Both the position numbers and the translations under genes were made by a program. This document shows positions 1 to 6,909 of a DNA stretch of 11,483 bases, in pieces (position 1 is the first letter of the stretch; each line of letters opens with the position of its first letter). Source of the stretch: an uncultured Ruminococcus sp. (GTDB lineage Bacteria; Bacillota; Clostridia; Oscillospirales; Ruminococcaceae). Location: contig CAJKFZ010000075.1 in NCBI GenBank assembly GCA_905199285.1, positions 1-11,483 of the forward strand. The letters run 5' to 3'. The notes under the pieces are model-generated. The model had not been told where the DNA came from. It saw nothing but the letters and a program-made list of their open reading frames with translations, and did not search any database.

Positions 1-161
1 ACGTTTAAGCTTGTTCCGGTCGGAGCGATATCATTCATGTCGAATACTCCGCCGCCCTCCGGCATGGTCACATATGTCTGCTTGTCCTTGCCTACGGCAT
101 ATACGAATTCGTCCCATGCTGTTGGGATGTACGGATTTGACTGCGTTCCGTTTCCTTGCAT
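1..161 (-). CDS. Start of a tail fibre/baseplate-like protein, cut by the left edge
   Basis: Only the first 53 or so codons are present; the frame is open to the window edge. The ATG at 161 follows a strong GGAGGGAG ribosome binding site (about 167-174) that lies just after the stop codon of the Tal-like gene, so the two are translated in series. The protein begins MQGNGTQSNPYIPTAWDEF and continues with Gly-rich and acidic stretches. The G-x-G-T-x-x-x-P-Y-I opening followed by W-x-E-F resembles N-termini of virion or surface proteins in clostridial phages, which would suit a receptor-binding or baseplate role next to the hub gene. That role is inferred from position. I do not recognise a named family, and the C-terminal part that would decide it is outside the window. 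Confidence 0.6.
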   Translation of the reverse strand, partial: MQGNGTQSNPYIPTAWDEFVYAVGKDKQTYVTMPEGGGVFDMNDIAPTGTSLN

Positions 162-174
162 CAATTCTCCCTCC

Positions 175-345
175 TTATCGTATTTCGGTCACGCCCTCCG
201 GAATCCACACTCCTGTGATATACGATTTCGTGAAGGCTTTTTTATCGATTATTGTTGTTGCTCCGCTGCCGAGTGTGCTGGGGATCTCAGGATGCAGGCT
301 TGTTCCCAGATACGCTGTAACGGTCGATATACCGTTGTTTACAGT
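175..345 (-). repeat. Single BspA-like leucine-rich-repeat unit at the C-terminus of the hub protein
   Basis: Codons about 507-562 of the hub gene encode a pattern seen at the beginning of bacterial BspA/LRR_5 domains: a G-x-x-T-V-T-x-Y strand, IPSTLG, an I-x-x-x-A-F segment, then IPEGVTEI. LRR_5 proteins normally continue for many units, while here the frame ends at once with TAA and the next gene's ribosome binding site. The match is by eye and could instead be a short capping module. Confidence 0.45.
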
Positions 346-1863
346 ATACCTGTAGTCCTCGCCGGAAGTGTACTGCGGAGCTTTTTCCGTTATTTCCTGT
401 CCGAAAACGAACGCTGAAACGTCCTGTAATTCGGCAAGTCCCGAAGCCGTCACGCTCACGGTGTGAGTGCCTGCATCAACTGAAAGCGGTATCGTGAACG
501 AAGCTGTTGAAAATTCTCCGGCATGAAGAGTGCGCTTAGTCCGGAACTCCTGAGCAATGCCGTTCAGGTAGACTTTTATTGCGGCGGTGCAGTCCTTTTC
601 AGCAAGGAAAACCGCTGCAAAACTTAGGAAACAGTTCGTTGCTGATTTGCACGAAAATCCGCCTTCTGCCGCAGTTTTCTCGCCCTCGTAAAGCTCTCCC
701 AAGTGCTTTTCAAGATTGACCGTATTCAGCATTTTTGTCACTGTGACGTTCGTTACCGAAGAAGCAGACGAACCGGAAGAACTCCCGCCGACGGACGATA
801 AACTCCCGGTTTCGGCAGGTCCCGGAGCAATTATCGTTTGTCCGGAACGGAACTGCCATGAGTCCGCTCCGATGAGAAAATAGGTGTGCTTTTTGCCGTT
901 TATTCCGCCTCCGACCTCGACTATATCGCCGATATCGAGCGCAGGATTACCGTAAAATTCGATCGTTCCGGGAGTCCATGTACTGCTTAAATTCTGTTGT
1001 ATCTTATTCACGATGTCAGTATTCATTTTGTACTCAACCGACGGGATATAGCCGTTTTCGGAGAAACTCAGCTTCGAGCCGACCTCCCTTTGAAAGCTTC
1101 CGGTCGTGTAAGTCTGACCATGCCTGTCGGTGTATGAAACGCTCCGAGTTCCGAAAACGTACTCGTTCAACGACAATCCGAACCGCTTTTCTGCCGGTAT
1201 TGTATACGGAACTGCCGAAAATTTCCGGAACTCGATTTTTCCCTCACGGTTCGCAAACGCAAATCCTCCCACAAGCTGGGATATCATCCGGACTTCGTCC
1301 CAGCACGTTTCCGCAAACGAAATTTTGTGCAGTATATGTACCGGAGTTTTGATCATTTCCGCTATTTCTTCGGCGGTCTGAGCAAACTCGACTCCGGCTT
1401 TTTCCGAGACAAAATCCAACACGTTTTGCAGAAATATTACTCCGGTCGAATTGTCGTCGCACCGCACCTGAAGCCGATTCATATGGTCGCTACATTTCAG
1501 GACTATTCTGTCGCCGGTCTCACGCTTCGGGTCGGTTATGTCCCACACTCCAAGCGGTATCCACTCGGTCTCGCTCTCCGAGATATCAACTCCGAATTCA
1601 AGCCGCAGCTCTCCTCCCCGAAAACGGTTCGTGAGGACTCCCGGCATCCGCACCGTCACTTCCGCCGTCCCCACGTACATCTCCCCGAAGTTGAATACCT
1701 CCGGATTCTCTACGCACTGCTTATCGTATCTCGGTGCGCCGTCAAGTTCGTCGTCCTGAAGAGTGTAAACTGTGCCGTCAATCTGACTTATTGTCGCTTT
1801 GATGTGATGTTTATTTTCATAGTCTTTCAAAGCTTCCAGAAAAGCTTCTGACACCTGATACAT
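175..1863 (-). CDS. Tail hub / tail-associated (Tal-like) protein with C-terminal adhesin-like region
   Basis: 562 aa, starting after a near-perfect AGGAGGTG ribosome binding site (1868-1875) that overlaps the stop of the preceding gene. Residues 1-350 look like a siphophage tail hub. The N-terminus is a VSEAFLEAL helix followed by beta-rich sequence, and residues 306-317 (NPALDIGDIVEV) match the late hub motif where a strand carries G-D-x-V. A Ser/Gly-rich linker covers about 352-372. Residues about 375-490 look like a beta-sandwich (alternating strands, LNG at 433-435, GQ at 488-489). The last 55 residues resemble the opening of a BspA-type leucine-rich repeat (IPSTLG at 527-532, IPEGVTEI at 554-561) but stop after about one unit. 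Its position directly after the tape measure and small distal-tail genes supports a role at the tail tip. Membrane-wall penetration or receptor binding is inferred; no peptidase motif is evident. Confidence 0.75.
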   Translation of the reverse strand: MYQVSEAFLEALKDYENKHHIKATISQIDGTVYTLQDDELDGAPRYDKQCVENPEVFNFGEMYVGTAEVTVRMPGVLTNRFRGGELRLEFGVDISESETEWIPLGVWDITDPKRETGDRIVLKCSDHMNRLQVRCDDNSTGVIFLQNVLDFVSEKAGVEFAQTAEEIAEMIKTPVHILHKISFAETCWDEVRMISQLVGGFAFANREGKIEFRKFSAVPYTIPAEKRFGLSLNEYVFGTRSVSYTDRHGQTYTTGSFQREVGSKLSFSENGYIPSVEYKMNTDIVNKIQQNLSSTWTPGTIEFYGNPALDIGDIVEVGGGINGKKHTYFLIGADSWQFRSGQTIIAPGPAETGSLSSVGGSSSGSSASSVTNVTVTKMLNTVNLEKHLGELYEGEKTAAEGGFSCKSATNCFLSFAAVFLAEKDCTAAIKVYLNGIAQEFRTKRTLHAGEFSTASFTIPLSVDAGTHTVSVTASGLAELQDVSAFVFGQEITEKAPQYTSGEDYRYTVNNGISTVTAYLGTSLHPEIPSTLGSGATTIIDKKAFTKSYITGVWIPEGVTEIR

Positions 1864-1873
1864 AACGCACCTC

Positions 1874-2221
1874 CTATATCTGTATCAAATTAACGGTCAG
1901 CTCAGCAGTCATACCGTTGTTTACAACGTTTCTGTCGCCGGGGTACATCTTCACAGTGTAGGATGTACCCAGATAATTGAATTTCACCGTCTGTGTAAAT
2001 CGGCTTACAAGACCGTTAACCTGTGCTATTTCCTCAACCGTTCCCTTGAATTTCAGGTTCAGTTTGAATGTGTCTTTGCGGATGAGATAACGTATCGCTT
2101 CCCCGGTTTCTGCGCTGCGTCCCGAGCCGTCCGCCAGCAGATCGGAAGTTATAACATTGTATCCGTCACGAAGCGGCTGAACTGCCAGCGGTTCACCGTC
2201 AATTGATTCTATTGCAAGCAT
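1874..2221 (-). CDS. Small distal-tail protein (DUF6711-like)
   Basis: 115 aa, starting in a TAATG overlap with the tape measure stop, so it is probably translated by coupling. It sits exactly between the tape measure and Tal-like genes, where siphophages encode the distal tail (Dit) protein. It is much shorter than a classical Dit of about 250 aa. The sequence is a compact beta-rich domain: GR-x-x-x-T-G-x-x-x-R near residues 34-44, a strand-rich KFNYLGTSYTVKMYPGD segment at about 80-96, and a C-terminal strand ending LTVNLIQI. This layout recalls the small tail proteins grouped as DUF6711 in Firmicutes phages, from memory and not verified. The likely role is a tail-tip ring protein joining tube and hub, inferred mainly from synteny. 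Confidence 0.6.
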   Translation of the reverse strand: MLAIESIDGEPLAVQPLRDGYNVITSDLLADGSGRSAETGEAIRYLIRKDTFKLNLKFKGTVEEIAQVNGLVSRFTQTVKFNYLGTSYTVKMYPGDRNVVNNGMTAELTVNLIQI

Positions 2222-5200
2222 TATCCAAACCTCCTTGATTTATCGTCTGCACATATTTTCAGAACGGCTCGCTTGAAATCCGAACCGAAAATCGAACCTA
2301 TAATTTCAGCCGAAATACCGCCTTGAAGGAGCTGTACAATGACTTTGAGCAGCTCAATTATTTCTGAATTATCTCCGCCGAGCATTCCCTGAAGTTTTGA
2401 AAGCGGAGCAATAACTTCCGGATCAACAGCGGCGTTCCTGTTATCCCCGACCATAGCGAGCGTTGGAGCTGCTGCAAGTCCGCCGTTTGCAAGCTTGGGT
2501 ATCTCCGGAACGTCGATCGAAGGCAGCCAAGAGAACGGCTCCCAGTCCAGAATCTCAACGTTTCTGATACCGTCAAGAGCCCAGTTTATACCATCGAACG
2601 GCTGTGCGATCACCCAGTTTATACCGTCAATAAGACTGTTTACAACATCCTTGAAAATGTCGGATATACTTTCGGCAATGCCTGTGAAAATCTGTCCTCC
2701 ACGGCTGAACACATTCTTAACTGCTTGCCAAGCTTCGGAAAAAATGTCCCTGAACCAGTTTGTCACGTGACTGAAACTGGATTTAATGCCCTTCCAGACT
2801 TCATCAAAAAATTCTTTCGGCTTTGAAAATACTGATTTTATATTGTCCCATGCTGTCTGGAAAATGTTTCCGAACCATGTCCCGACAGCCGAGAACGCTC
2901 CTTTGATATCGCTCCACCTGTCCGAGAACCAGCCGCCGATGCCTTTGAAAACATCCTTGATCTTATCCCATGCAGCCGAGAATTTTTCTTTGAACCAGTC
3001 GTCGATTTTAGAGAAAACCTTCTTAATGGTCTCGAGCATTTTTGTGAAAATCTCTTTGATTTTCGCAATTCCGTCAGATATGGCATTGAACAGACCGTCG
3101 ATGATATATCCGCCCATTACCGCCATTTCCTTTGACGGACTATGGATTCCGAAAGCCTTTTTGAAGCCTTCGATAAACGGTTTGAAAATGTTATCTTTTA
3201 TCCATTTTCCGATAGAGAGCAAGCCGTCTGCGATTCCTTTGAGCAGTCCGAGAGCAACGTTTCCGCCGCATTCGTCGATTTTCCCTGAGAAATATTCGCC
3301 TATGGATTTCACCAGATTTTCGAGTGCTCCCCATATCAGCGAGACGCCTGCGCCGAGAGCCGAACCGAGCAGCGTAAAGAATTTTTGAGCAATTCCCGAA
3401 AAGTCGATAGAGCCGATAAATTCTGCGATTTTAGAGCCGATCTGCCGCCAGTTTATAGTCTGGACTGCGTTTATCGCCGCATCGAGAAGTCCCTTGATTC
3501 CTCCGGAGAGAGTTTTTCCGGCTTTTCCGAAGTCGATTCCGTCGAACCAGCCGTTAACTGCCGTCCCGAACGCACTGCCGAATCCCGACCAGTCAAATGT
3601 TGTGACAAAAGAATAAGCGGTATCAATGACCGCTTGTATTCTGGCAGAAAAAGCGTTTCCGAGCTGTTTCCAGTCGGTTTTCTTTATCGTCTGATTGAGT
3701 CCTTTTGCGATTCCGCTGCCGAGCTTATCCCATTTGACCTTGCTGTAAAAAGCATTTATCGCTCCGGTGATCGTGTTGAGTCCGCCTGCGAGCGTATCTC
3801 CGAGAGTTTCCCAGCTGATATTATCGAGGAAACCGTTTATTCCGTCAGTTATTTTGCCAATTCCGCTGCCCACCGCAGATTGCAGTTTATCCCAGTTTAT
3901 AGAGCCAAGAACGGAATTTACTCTTTCGGCGAGAATAGCTCCGACTCCTGCCCAGTCTCCCGATCTTATCGAATCTTTAAGACGTTCTGCCCAGTCTGGA
4001 AGCTCCGGTTCTGACATATCGATATTGCTGTAGTCGACTCCCTGTTTTTCTGAGCCGGAAGAACTGTCGTCATCATTTCCGGAGAGAATGTTCATCTCGT
4101 CGATCCCGGCAGTGGATAGCTTCGCTTTTTTGGCGGTATCGGATACGCTTTTGAGCTTTTTCGTGGCTTCCGCCGCCTGTTTGTACGTAGTTCCGAAAAG
4201 TCCCGAGATAAAGCCGGCTATCGACCTTGTAACGCTTGCAAGTCCCGACATCAAAGCGTTGAGCGCAGGCATTATCGCCTGCAATATCGGCGTAAACGCT
4301 ATCGAAAGATTTGCCTTGACCGCATTAAGCGACTTTGAAAATTCCTCGTCGGCGTTTGCGGCTTCCAGAAGTCCGTTTTTTATCGCTCGGAACGCTGCAT
4401 ATATTCCTGCTATGAGAAATACGTTTTTGAACGTTCTTTTCAGTGCGTTACCAAGCTTTGAGACTGGTTTTGTTACGTTTGATGCGGATTTTCCGAGGGC
4501 TGTAAAACGGCTGCTAAGCGAGGATATCATCTTACCGCCAGCATCCTTTATCTTTCCGAAAGCTCCTCCGAGAAGCGATTTGATTTTACTGCCGGTTTTG
4601 CCTGCAAAACTCGAAATGCGGCTGAATACCGATGTTATTTTTTCTCCGGCTTCAAGCTCTGTCCATTCAGAATTAAGTCGGTCAAGCTTATCTCGTGTGG
4701 AAATTATTTTCTGCTCTGTTGCTGCAAGCTGAGACGTGACCTTGTCGGAGGGCTCTGCCGAAGAAAGCTCCTGCCACTTTTTCTGAAGCAGATTCATCTG
4801 AGTATTGGTAAGGTCTATTTCCTGTCTCAATCGCTTGACAGGATCGCTGCTGACTTCAAATTTGCCGAATTCAGCCAGCTTTTTATTAGCCTTTTCAACG
4901 GTTTCTCTGATTGGCTTGTTGATAGCTTCTTCAAATTGATCAACCTGTTTCATGATCTCATCGGTATTATATTTCATATAATTTCCGTCCGATGAAGCCG
5001 CTTTTTCAGGAATTGAATTTGCTGCTTCAAGCAAAGCTTTTCTCTGCTCTTCTTCTCTTTTGTAAAGACGTTCAAGAGCTTCTTCAACGCCGTTATTAAT
5101 CGAATTTCCGGCATTTGCAACAGCTTGATTCACGGTTTTTACCGTAGACTTACCGACATTCTTAACGGCATTTTCAACGGTCTGACTGATAGTCTCGCCG

Positions 5201-5310
5201 ATCTTTTCCGCCGGACTGCGTACAGAAGATCTTATTTTTTCAAGCTGCTCACTGAGCTTATCCTTGATGACAAGATCGAGCGAGATAACTCCTGCTGAAA
5301 TTCCTGACAT
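2221..5310 (-). CDS. Tail tape measure protein
   Basis: 1029 aa, the longest gene here, with an AGGAGGG ribosome binding site upstream of the ATG at 5310. Tape measure proteins fill the tail tube and set its length. Residues 1-225 are charged, Ala/Glu/Lys-rich and probably coiled-coil. Residues 228-320 are Gly/Ser/Lys-rich with a hydrophobic segment (about 295-310), and a second hydrophobic stretch covers about 333-373. An acidic Ser linker (412-435) leads into a Trp-Gly repeat array (452-640). GIHSPSKEM at 721-729 is a motif common in tape measure proteins, and a second Trp-Phe array occupies 772-875. The C-terminus has PKLANGG followed by LAMVGD (938-956), a familiar tape measure tail signature. 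At about 1.5 angstrom per residue the tail would be roughly 150 nm, an inference. No peptidase or lysozyme domain is apparent. A hairpin precedes the gene. Confidence 0.95.
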   Translation of the reverse strand: MSGISAGVISLDLVIKDKLSEQLEKIRSSVRSPAEKIGETISQTVENAVKNVGKSTVKTVNQAVANAGNSINNGVEEALERLYKREEEQRKALLEAANSIPEKAASSDGNYMKYNTDEIMKQVDQFEEAINKPIRETVEKANKKLAEFGKFEVSSDPVKRLRQEIDLTNTQMNLLQKKWQELSSAEPSDKVTSQLAATEQKIISTRDKLDRLNSEWTELEAGEKITSVFSRISSFAGKTGSKIKSLLGGAFGKIKDAGGKMISSLSSRFTALGKSASNVTKPVSKLGNALKRTFKNVFLIAGIYAAFRAIKNGLLEAANADEEFSKSLNAVKANLSIAFTPILQAIMPALNALMSGLASVTRSIAGFISGLFGTTYKQAAEATKKLKSVSDTAKKAKLSTAGIDEMNILSGNDDDSSSGSEKQGVDYSNIDMSEPELPDWAERLKDSIRSGDWAGVGAILAERVNSVLGSINWDKLQSAVGSGIGKITDGINGFLDNISWETLGDTLAGGLNTITGAINAFYSKVKWDKLGSGIAKGLNQTIKKTDWKQLGNAFSARIQAVIDTAYSFVTTFDWSGFGSAFGTAVNGWFDGIDFGKAGKTLSGGIKGLLDAAINAVQTINWRQIGSKIAEFIGSIDFSGIAQKFFTLLGSALGAGVSLIWGALENLVKSIGEYFSGKIDECGGNVALGLLKGIADGLLSIGKWIKDNIFKPFIEGFKKAFGIHSPSKEMAVMGGYIIDGLFNAISDGIAKIKEIFTKMLETIKKVFSKIDDWFKEKFSAAWDKIKDVFKGIGGWFSDRWSDIKGAFSAVGTWFGNIFQTAWDNIKSVFSKPKEFFDEVWKGIKSSFSHVTNWFRDIFSEAWQAVKNVFSRGGQIFTGIAESISDIFKDVVNSLIDGINWVIAQPFDGINWALDGIRNVEILDWEPFSWLPSIDVPEIPKLANGGLAAAPTLAMVGDNRNAAVDPEVIAPLSKLQGMLGGDNSEIIELLKVIVQLLQGGISAEIIGSIFGSDFKRAVLKICADDKSRRFG
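2686..2970 (-). repeat. Second tape-measure repeat array (alternating 18/22-residue units)
   Basis: Residues 781-875 contain five related units starting with Trp at 781, 799, 821, 839 and 861, so the spacings are 18, 22, 18 and 22. The shared pattern is W-x-x-[IV]-K-x-x-F followed by [WF]-F, for example WDNIKSVFS and WQAVKNVFS. A partial unit with WF at 772-773 precedes it. Such repeats probably form amphipathic helices. Confidence 0.8.
3391..3957 (-). repeat. First tape-measure repeat array (20/27-residue units)
   Basis: Residues 452-640 hold nine units beginning with [DNSK]-[WF]-x-x-x-[GQA]. The aromatic residue falls at 453, 473, 500, 527, 547, 574, 594, 621 and 637, giving spacings 20, 27, 27, 20, 27, 20, 27 and 16. 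Examples are SWETLGDTLAGGLN and KWDKLGSGIAKGLN. The units differ enough that they are old duplications, not recent slippage. Confidence 0.85.
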
Positions 5311-5340
5311 TTCTTTGCCCTCCTTTCAAAATTAATAAGA

Positions 5341-5370
5341 AAAGCGCCTTGAAATTTCTCAAAGCGCTTT
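5341..5370 (-). terminator. Hairpin between the tail chaperone and tape measure genes
   Basis: On the minus-strand RNA, AAAGCGCTTTGA pairs with TCAAGGCGCTTT across a 6-nt loop, giving a 12-bp stem with one G-U wobble. It is followed by a T-rich stretch (TTTTCTTATTAATTTT) and then the tape measure ribosome binding site. On the opposite strand the wobble would be an A-C mismatch, so the structure fits minus-strand transcripts. It could be a weak intrinsic terminator or attenuator that lowers tape measure expression, or an RNA processing/stability element. A full terminator would be surprising mid-operon. Confidence 0.6.
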
Positions 5371-5375
5371 CCGAT

Positions 5376-5735
5376 TTAAAACAAGTTCCTGAACATATCC
5401 TCAAACATTTTCGCAAAATATTCCGGCTGTTTATTTTTGGAAATTTTCTGCTTTGCAATGAAGCTCCGCCACTCATTGCGGATTCTATGCTCGTGCTGAG
5501 TGAAATGTTTAAGACGCTCCTTGTCGTTTTCCTTGCGGATAAGGACGAGAGGAGTATCCTCCATAAGACCGCTCACAAGGAGTATCCATTCGCTGTAGTG
5601 CATTTCTTCCTGAGCAGAGGGCAGAATGCCATACTGCTTTGCGACCGACTGAGCGATCAGGTCTTTGTCGTATTCAAGATCATACCACTTATTTGTCCCG
5701 AAAGGACTGGTTTTTCTCTTCCTTACGCTTTTCAA
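5376..5735 (-). CDS. Second-frame tail assembly chaperone (Gp15-like), probably made as a +1 frameshift fusion
   Basis: The open frame overlaps the 3' end of the first chaperone gene and is in the +1 frame relative to it. The frame opens after a TGA at about 5760. Its only early start is TTG at 5735, which has a GGAGG just 3 nt upstream, too close for efficient initiation, so independent translation is unlikely. The coding signal proper starts near 5699 with GTNKWYDLEYDKDLIA. Features such as SEWILLVSGL, DTPL and IRNEWRSF look like the Gp15-type chaperones of Firmicutes siphophages (recalled similarity). The expected product is a roughly 214-aa fusion of both frames. Chaperones of this G/GT type coat the tape measure protein before the tail tube assembles, and the gene lies directly upstream of the tape measure gene as usual. 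Confidence 0.75.
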   Translation of the reverse strand: MKSVRKRKTSPFGTNKWYDLEYDKDLIAQSVAKQYGILPSAQEEMHYSEWILLVSGLMEDTPLVLIRKENDKERLKHFTQHEHRIRNEWRSFIAKQKISKNKQPEYFAKMFEDMFRNLF

Positions 5736-6021
5736 AATCCTCCGGATCTTCTCCGGTCATGGCAGCTATGACCATTTCTGCAAGCTCCTGATAAGCTTTG
5801 AACGACAGATCAAGAGCTTCGATCTCGTTATAGTTATCTCCAAAGGCTATTTTCAGAGCTTCATCGGATTTTTCCATATCACTGCCATTTTTATCCTCAA
5901 AAAGCTTCAGGACTTTTTTAACAGTATTTTTTCGGTCGTCAATTGGATAGACCTTTTCTCCTATCCGGATCTCAGGGCTTCCACAGAGAAGCTTTTTATC
6001 AAATGTGTACATTCTTGCCAT
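5689..6021 (-). CDS. First-frame tail assembly chaperone
   Basis: 110 aa starting MARMYTFDKK. A further ATG in frame at 6036 exists, but the GGAGGA there is better read as the ribosome binding site for the ATG at 6021 (spacing about 8 nt), so I choose 6021. The protein is small, acidic and helical (residues about 30-95), ending in a Lys/Glu-rich tail, and lies between the tail tube and tape measure genes, the standard place for the G part of the tail chaperone pair. It resembles the short first-frame proteins of clostridial phages (DUF6673-type, from memory). Its last codons contain the probable frameshift site, TTT CGG, 12 nt before the TAA. Confidence 0.8.
   Translation of the reverse strand: MARMYTFDKKLLCGSPEIRIGEKVYPIDDRKNTVKKVLKLFEDKNGSDMEKSDEALKIAFGDNYNEIEALDLSFKAYQELAEMVIAAMTGEDPEDFEKRKEEKNQSFRDK
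5698..5703 (-). promoter_or_regulatory. Candidate +1 programmed frameshift site (TTT CGG)
   Basis: In the first chaperone frame the codons before the stop are TCC TTT CGG GAC AAA TAA. tRNA-Phe reading TTT can re-pair with the overlapping TTC after a +1 move, especially if the following CGG arginine codon is decoded slowly. The move joins ...KNQSF to GTNKWYDL... of the second frame. A purine-rich stretch (AAGGAAGAG) lies about 12 nt upstream. No standard X-XXY-YYZ site serves here, because the frame relation is +1 and not -1. Confidence 0.5.
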
Positions 6022-6051
6022 AATATTTTCCTCCATATTTCATTGTATTTT

Positions 6052-6510
6052 TTACGAAGCGGACGCCGCTGTAAAATCCGGCTTGCCTCTGCTCATAGCG
6101 TCGAAGGCAAGCGGTGCAACGGCTCTGGAATCTCCCGAACCCCACTCGGTCACGTTTATCACGCAGGGCATAACGAGCTTTGCTCCGCTCGGAAATTTCC
6201 AAATTAATGTTGTGTTGCAGTCACGACCGATTTTCAGGGCGATACTCTCGATGTAGTCGTTTCCCGGATCGCCGACATTGCGCTTTCCCGATACGGAAAT
6301 TGTAAGTCCTTTACCCGTTACAAGACGATTATTCCAGCCCTTTGCATCATAAGGACTCCATTCCTCTACATTGCCGTCAATAGAAACAGAAAAGCTCTCC
6401 ATATCGGCGATAGGAACGCAGTTCTTTTCGTCTGAACCGTCTCCGCCTGTTATGTCGATGGAAAACTGATTTTCGTAGCAGGGAAAAACTCCCTTGATAG
6501 GTGTTTCCAT
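6052..6510 (-). CDS. Major tail (tail tube) protein
   Basis: 152 aa with an AGGAGG ribosome binding site 8 nt before the ATG. The product is the beta-rich subunit that stacks into the tail tube. Recognisable stretches are VPIADMESFSVSIDGNVEEW (32-51), the ISVSGKRNVGDPGNDY segment (about 71-86) and a C-terminal GDSRAVAPLAFDAMSRGKP block, all matching the typical tail tube layout of Firmicutes siphophages. The position between tail terminator and chaperone genes agrees. There is no C-terminal Ig-like extension, so this is the short form of the protein. Confidence 0.9.
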   Translation of the reverse strand: METPIKGVFPCYENQFSIDITGGDGSDEKNCVPIADMESFSVSIDGNVEEWSPYDAKGWNNRLVTGKGLTISVSGKRNVGDPGNDYIESIALKIGRDCNTTLIWKFPSGAKLVMPCVINVTEWGSGDSRAVAPLAFDAMSRGKPDFTAASAS

Positions 6511-6513
6511 TAT

Positions 6514-6909
6514 TTATTCCTCCTTTTCAGTATATATGATATCAGCGTCCACGATATATTCGCAGACGCCTTTTTCATCTTTTCCTATGCTGCGGACTGC
6601 CTTTAAATCCGCAAATTTTATGATGTGATCTTTAGTTTCCATGTCTCGGAAACCGTCAAACAGCTCCGAAATTTCGAGAGCTTTTTTCTCAGCTTCAGGC
6701 GGACTGTCAGTCCAGTGAACAAGAACTCGGAACTTTGCTGTCTGGTAACTTGAATCTCCGCCGACACACTCCCTCGGCGCAAACGGCTCACGCTGGTATA
6801 CTCCGATCGTTTTGTCAAGTGAAGCGTCGATGCAGCCGGCTGTTACGCTGTCGAAGTCAATCAGCTCCGCAAGCAGGTCGGCGATTTCAAGAAGAGTGAG
6901 ATAATTCAT
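6514..6909 (-). CDS. Tail terminator / minor capsid protein (Minor_capsid_3-like)
   Basis: 131 aa. The start ATG overlaps in ATGA fashion the stop of the ancestral reading frame of the gp10-like gene upstream. The sequence shows a helical N-terminus (residues 1-25), then D-K-T-I-G-V-Y-Q-R (32-40), GGDSSYQTAKFRVLVHW (50-66) and a charged helix (about 70-88), ending in strands rich in D/I. The K-x-I-G-[IV]-Y-Q-R and L-V-H-W pieces are typical of the small tail-completion proteins annotated as minor capsid proteins in Listeria A118-like phages. The likely role is capping the tail tube at the head-proximal end. The product looks intact. Confidence 0.8.
   Translation of the reverse strand: MNYLTLLEIADLLAELIDFDSVTAGCIDASLDKTIGVYQREPFAPRECVGGDSSYQTAKFRVLVHWTDSPPEAEKKALEISELFDGFRDMETKDHIIKFADLKAVRSIGKDEKGVCEYIVDADIIYTEKEE

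Noticed and set aside
3385..4014. A 209-codon open frame on the plus strand
   Set aside because: It lies wholly opposite the tape measure repeat array, has no ribosome binding site, and its Ser/Arg-rich composition is what the antisense of Gly/Lys/Trp repeats gives.
4088..4732. A 214-codon plus-strand open frame, hydrophobic and Ala-rich
   Set aside because: It is antisense to the well-supported tape measure gene and shows no domain pattern or start signal.
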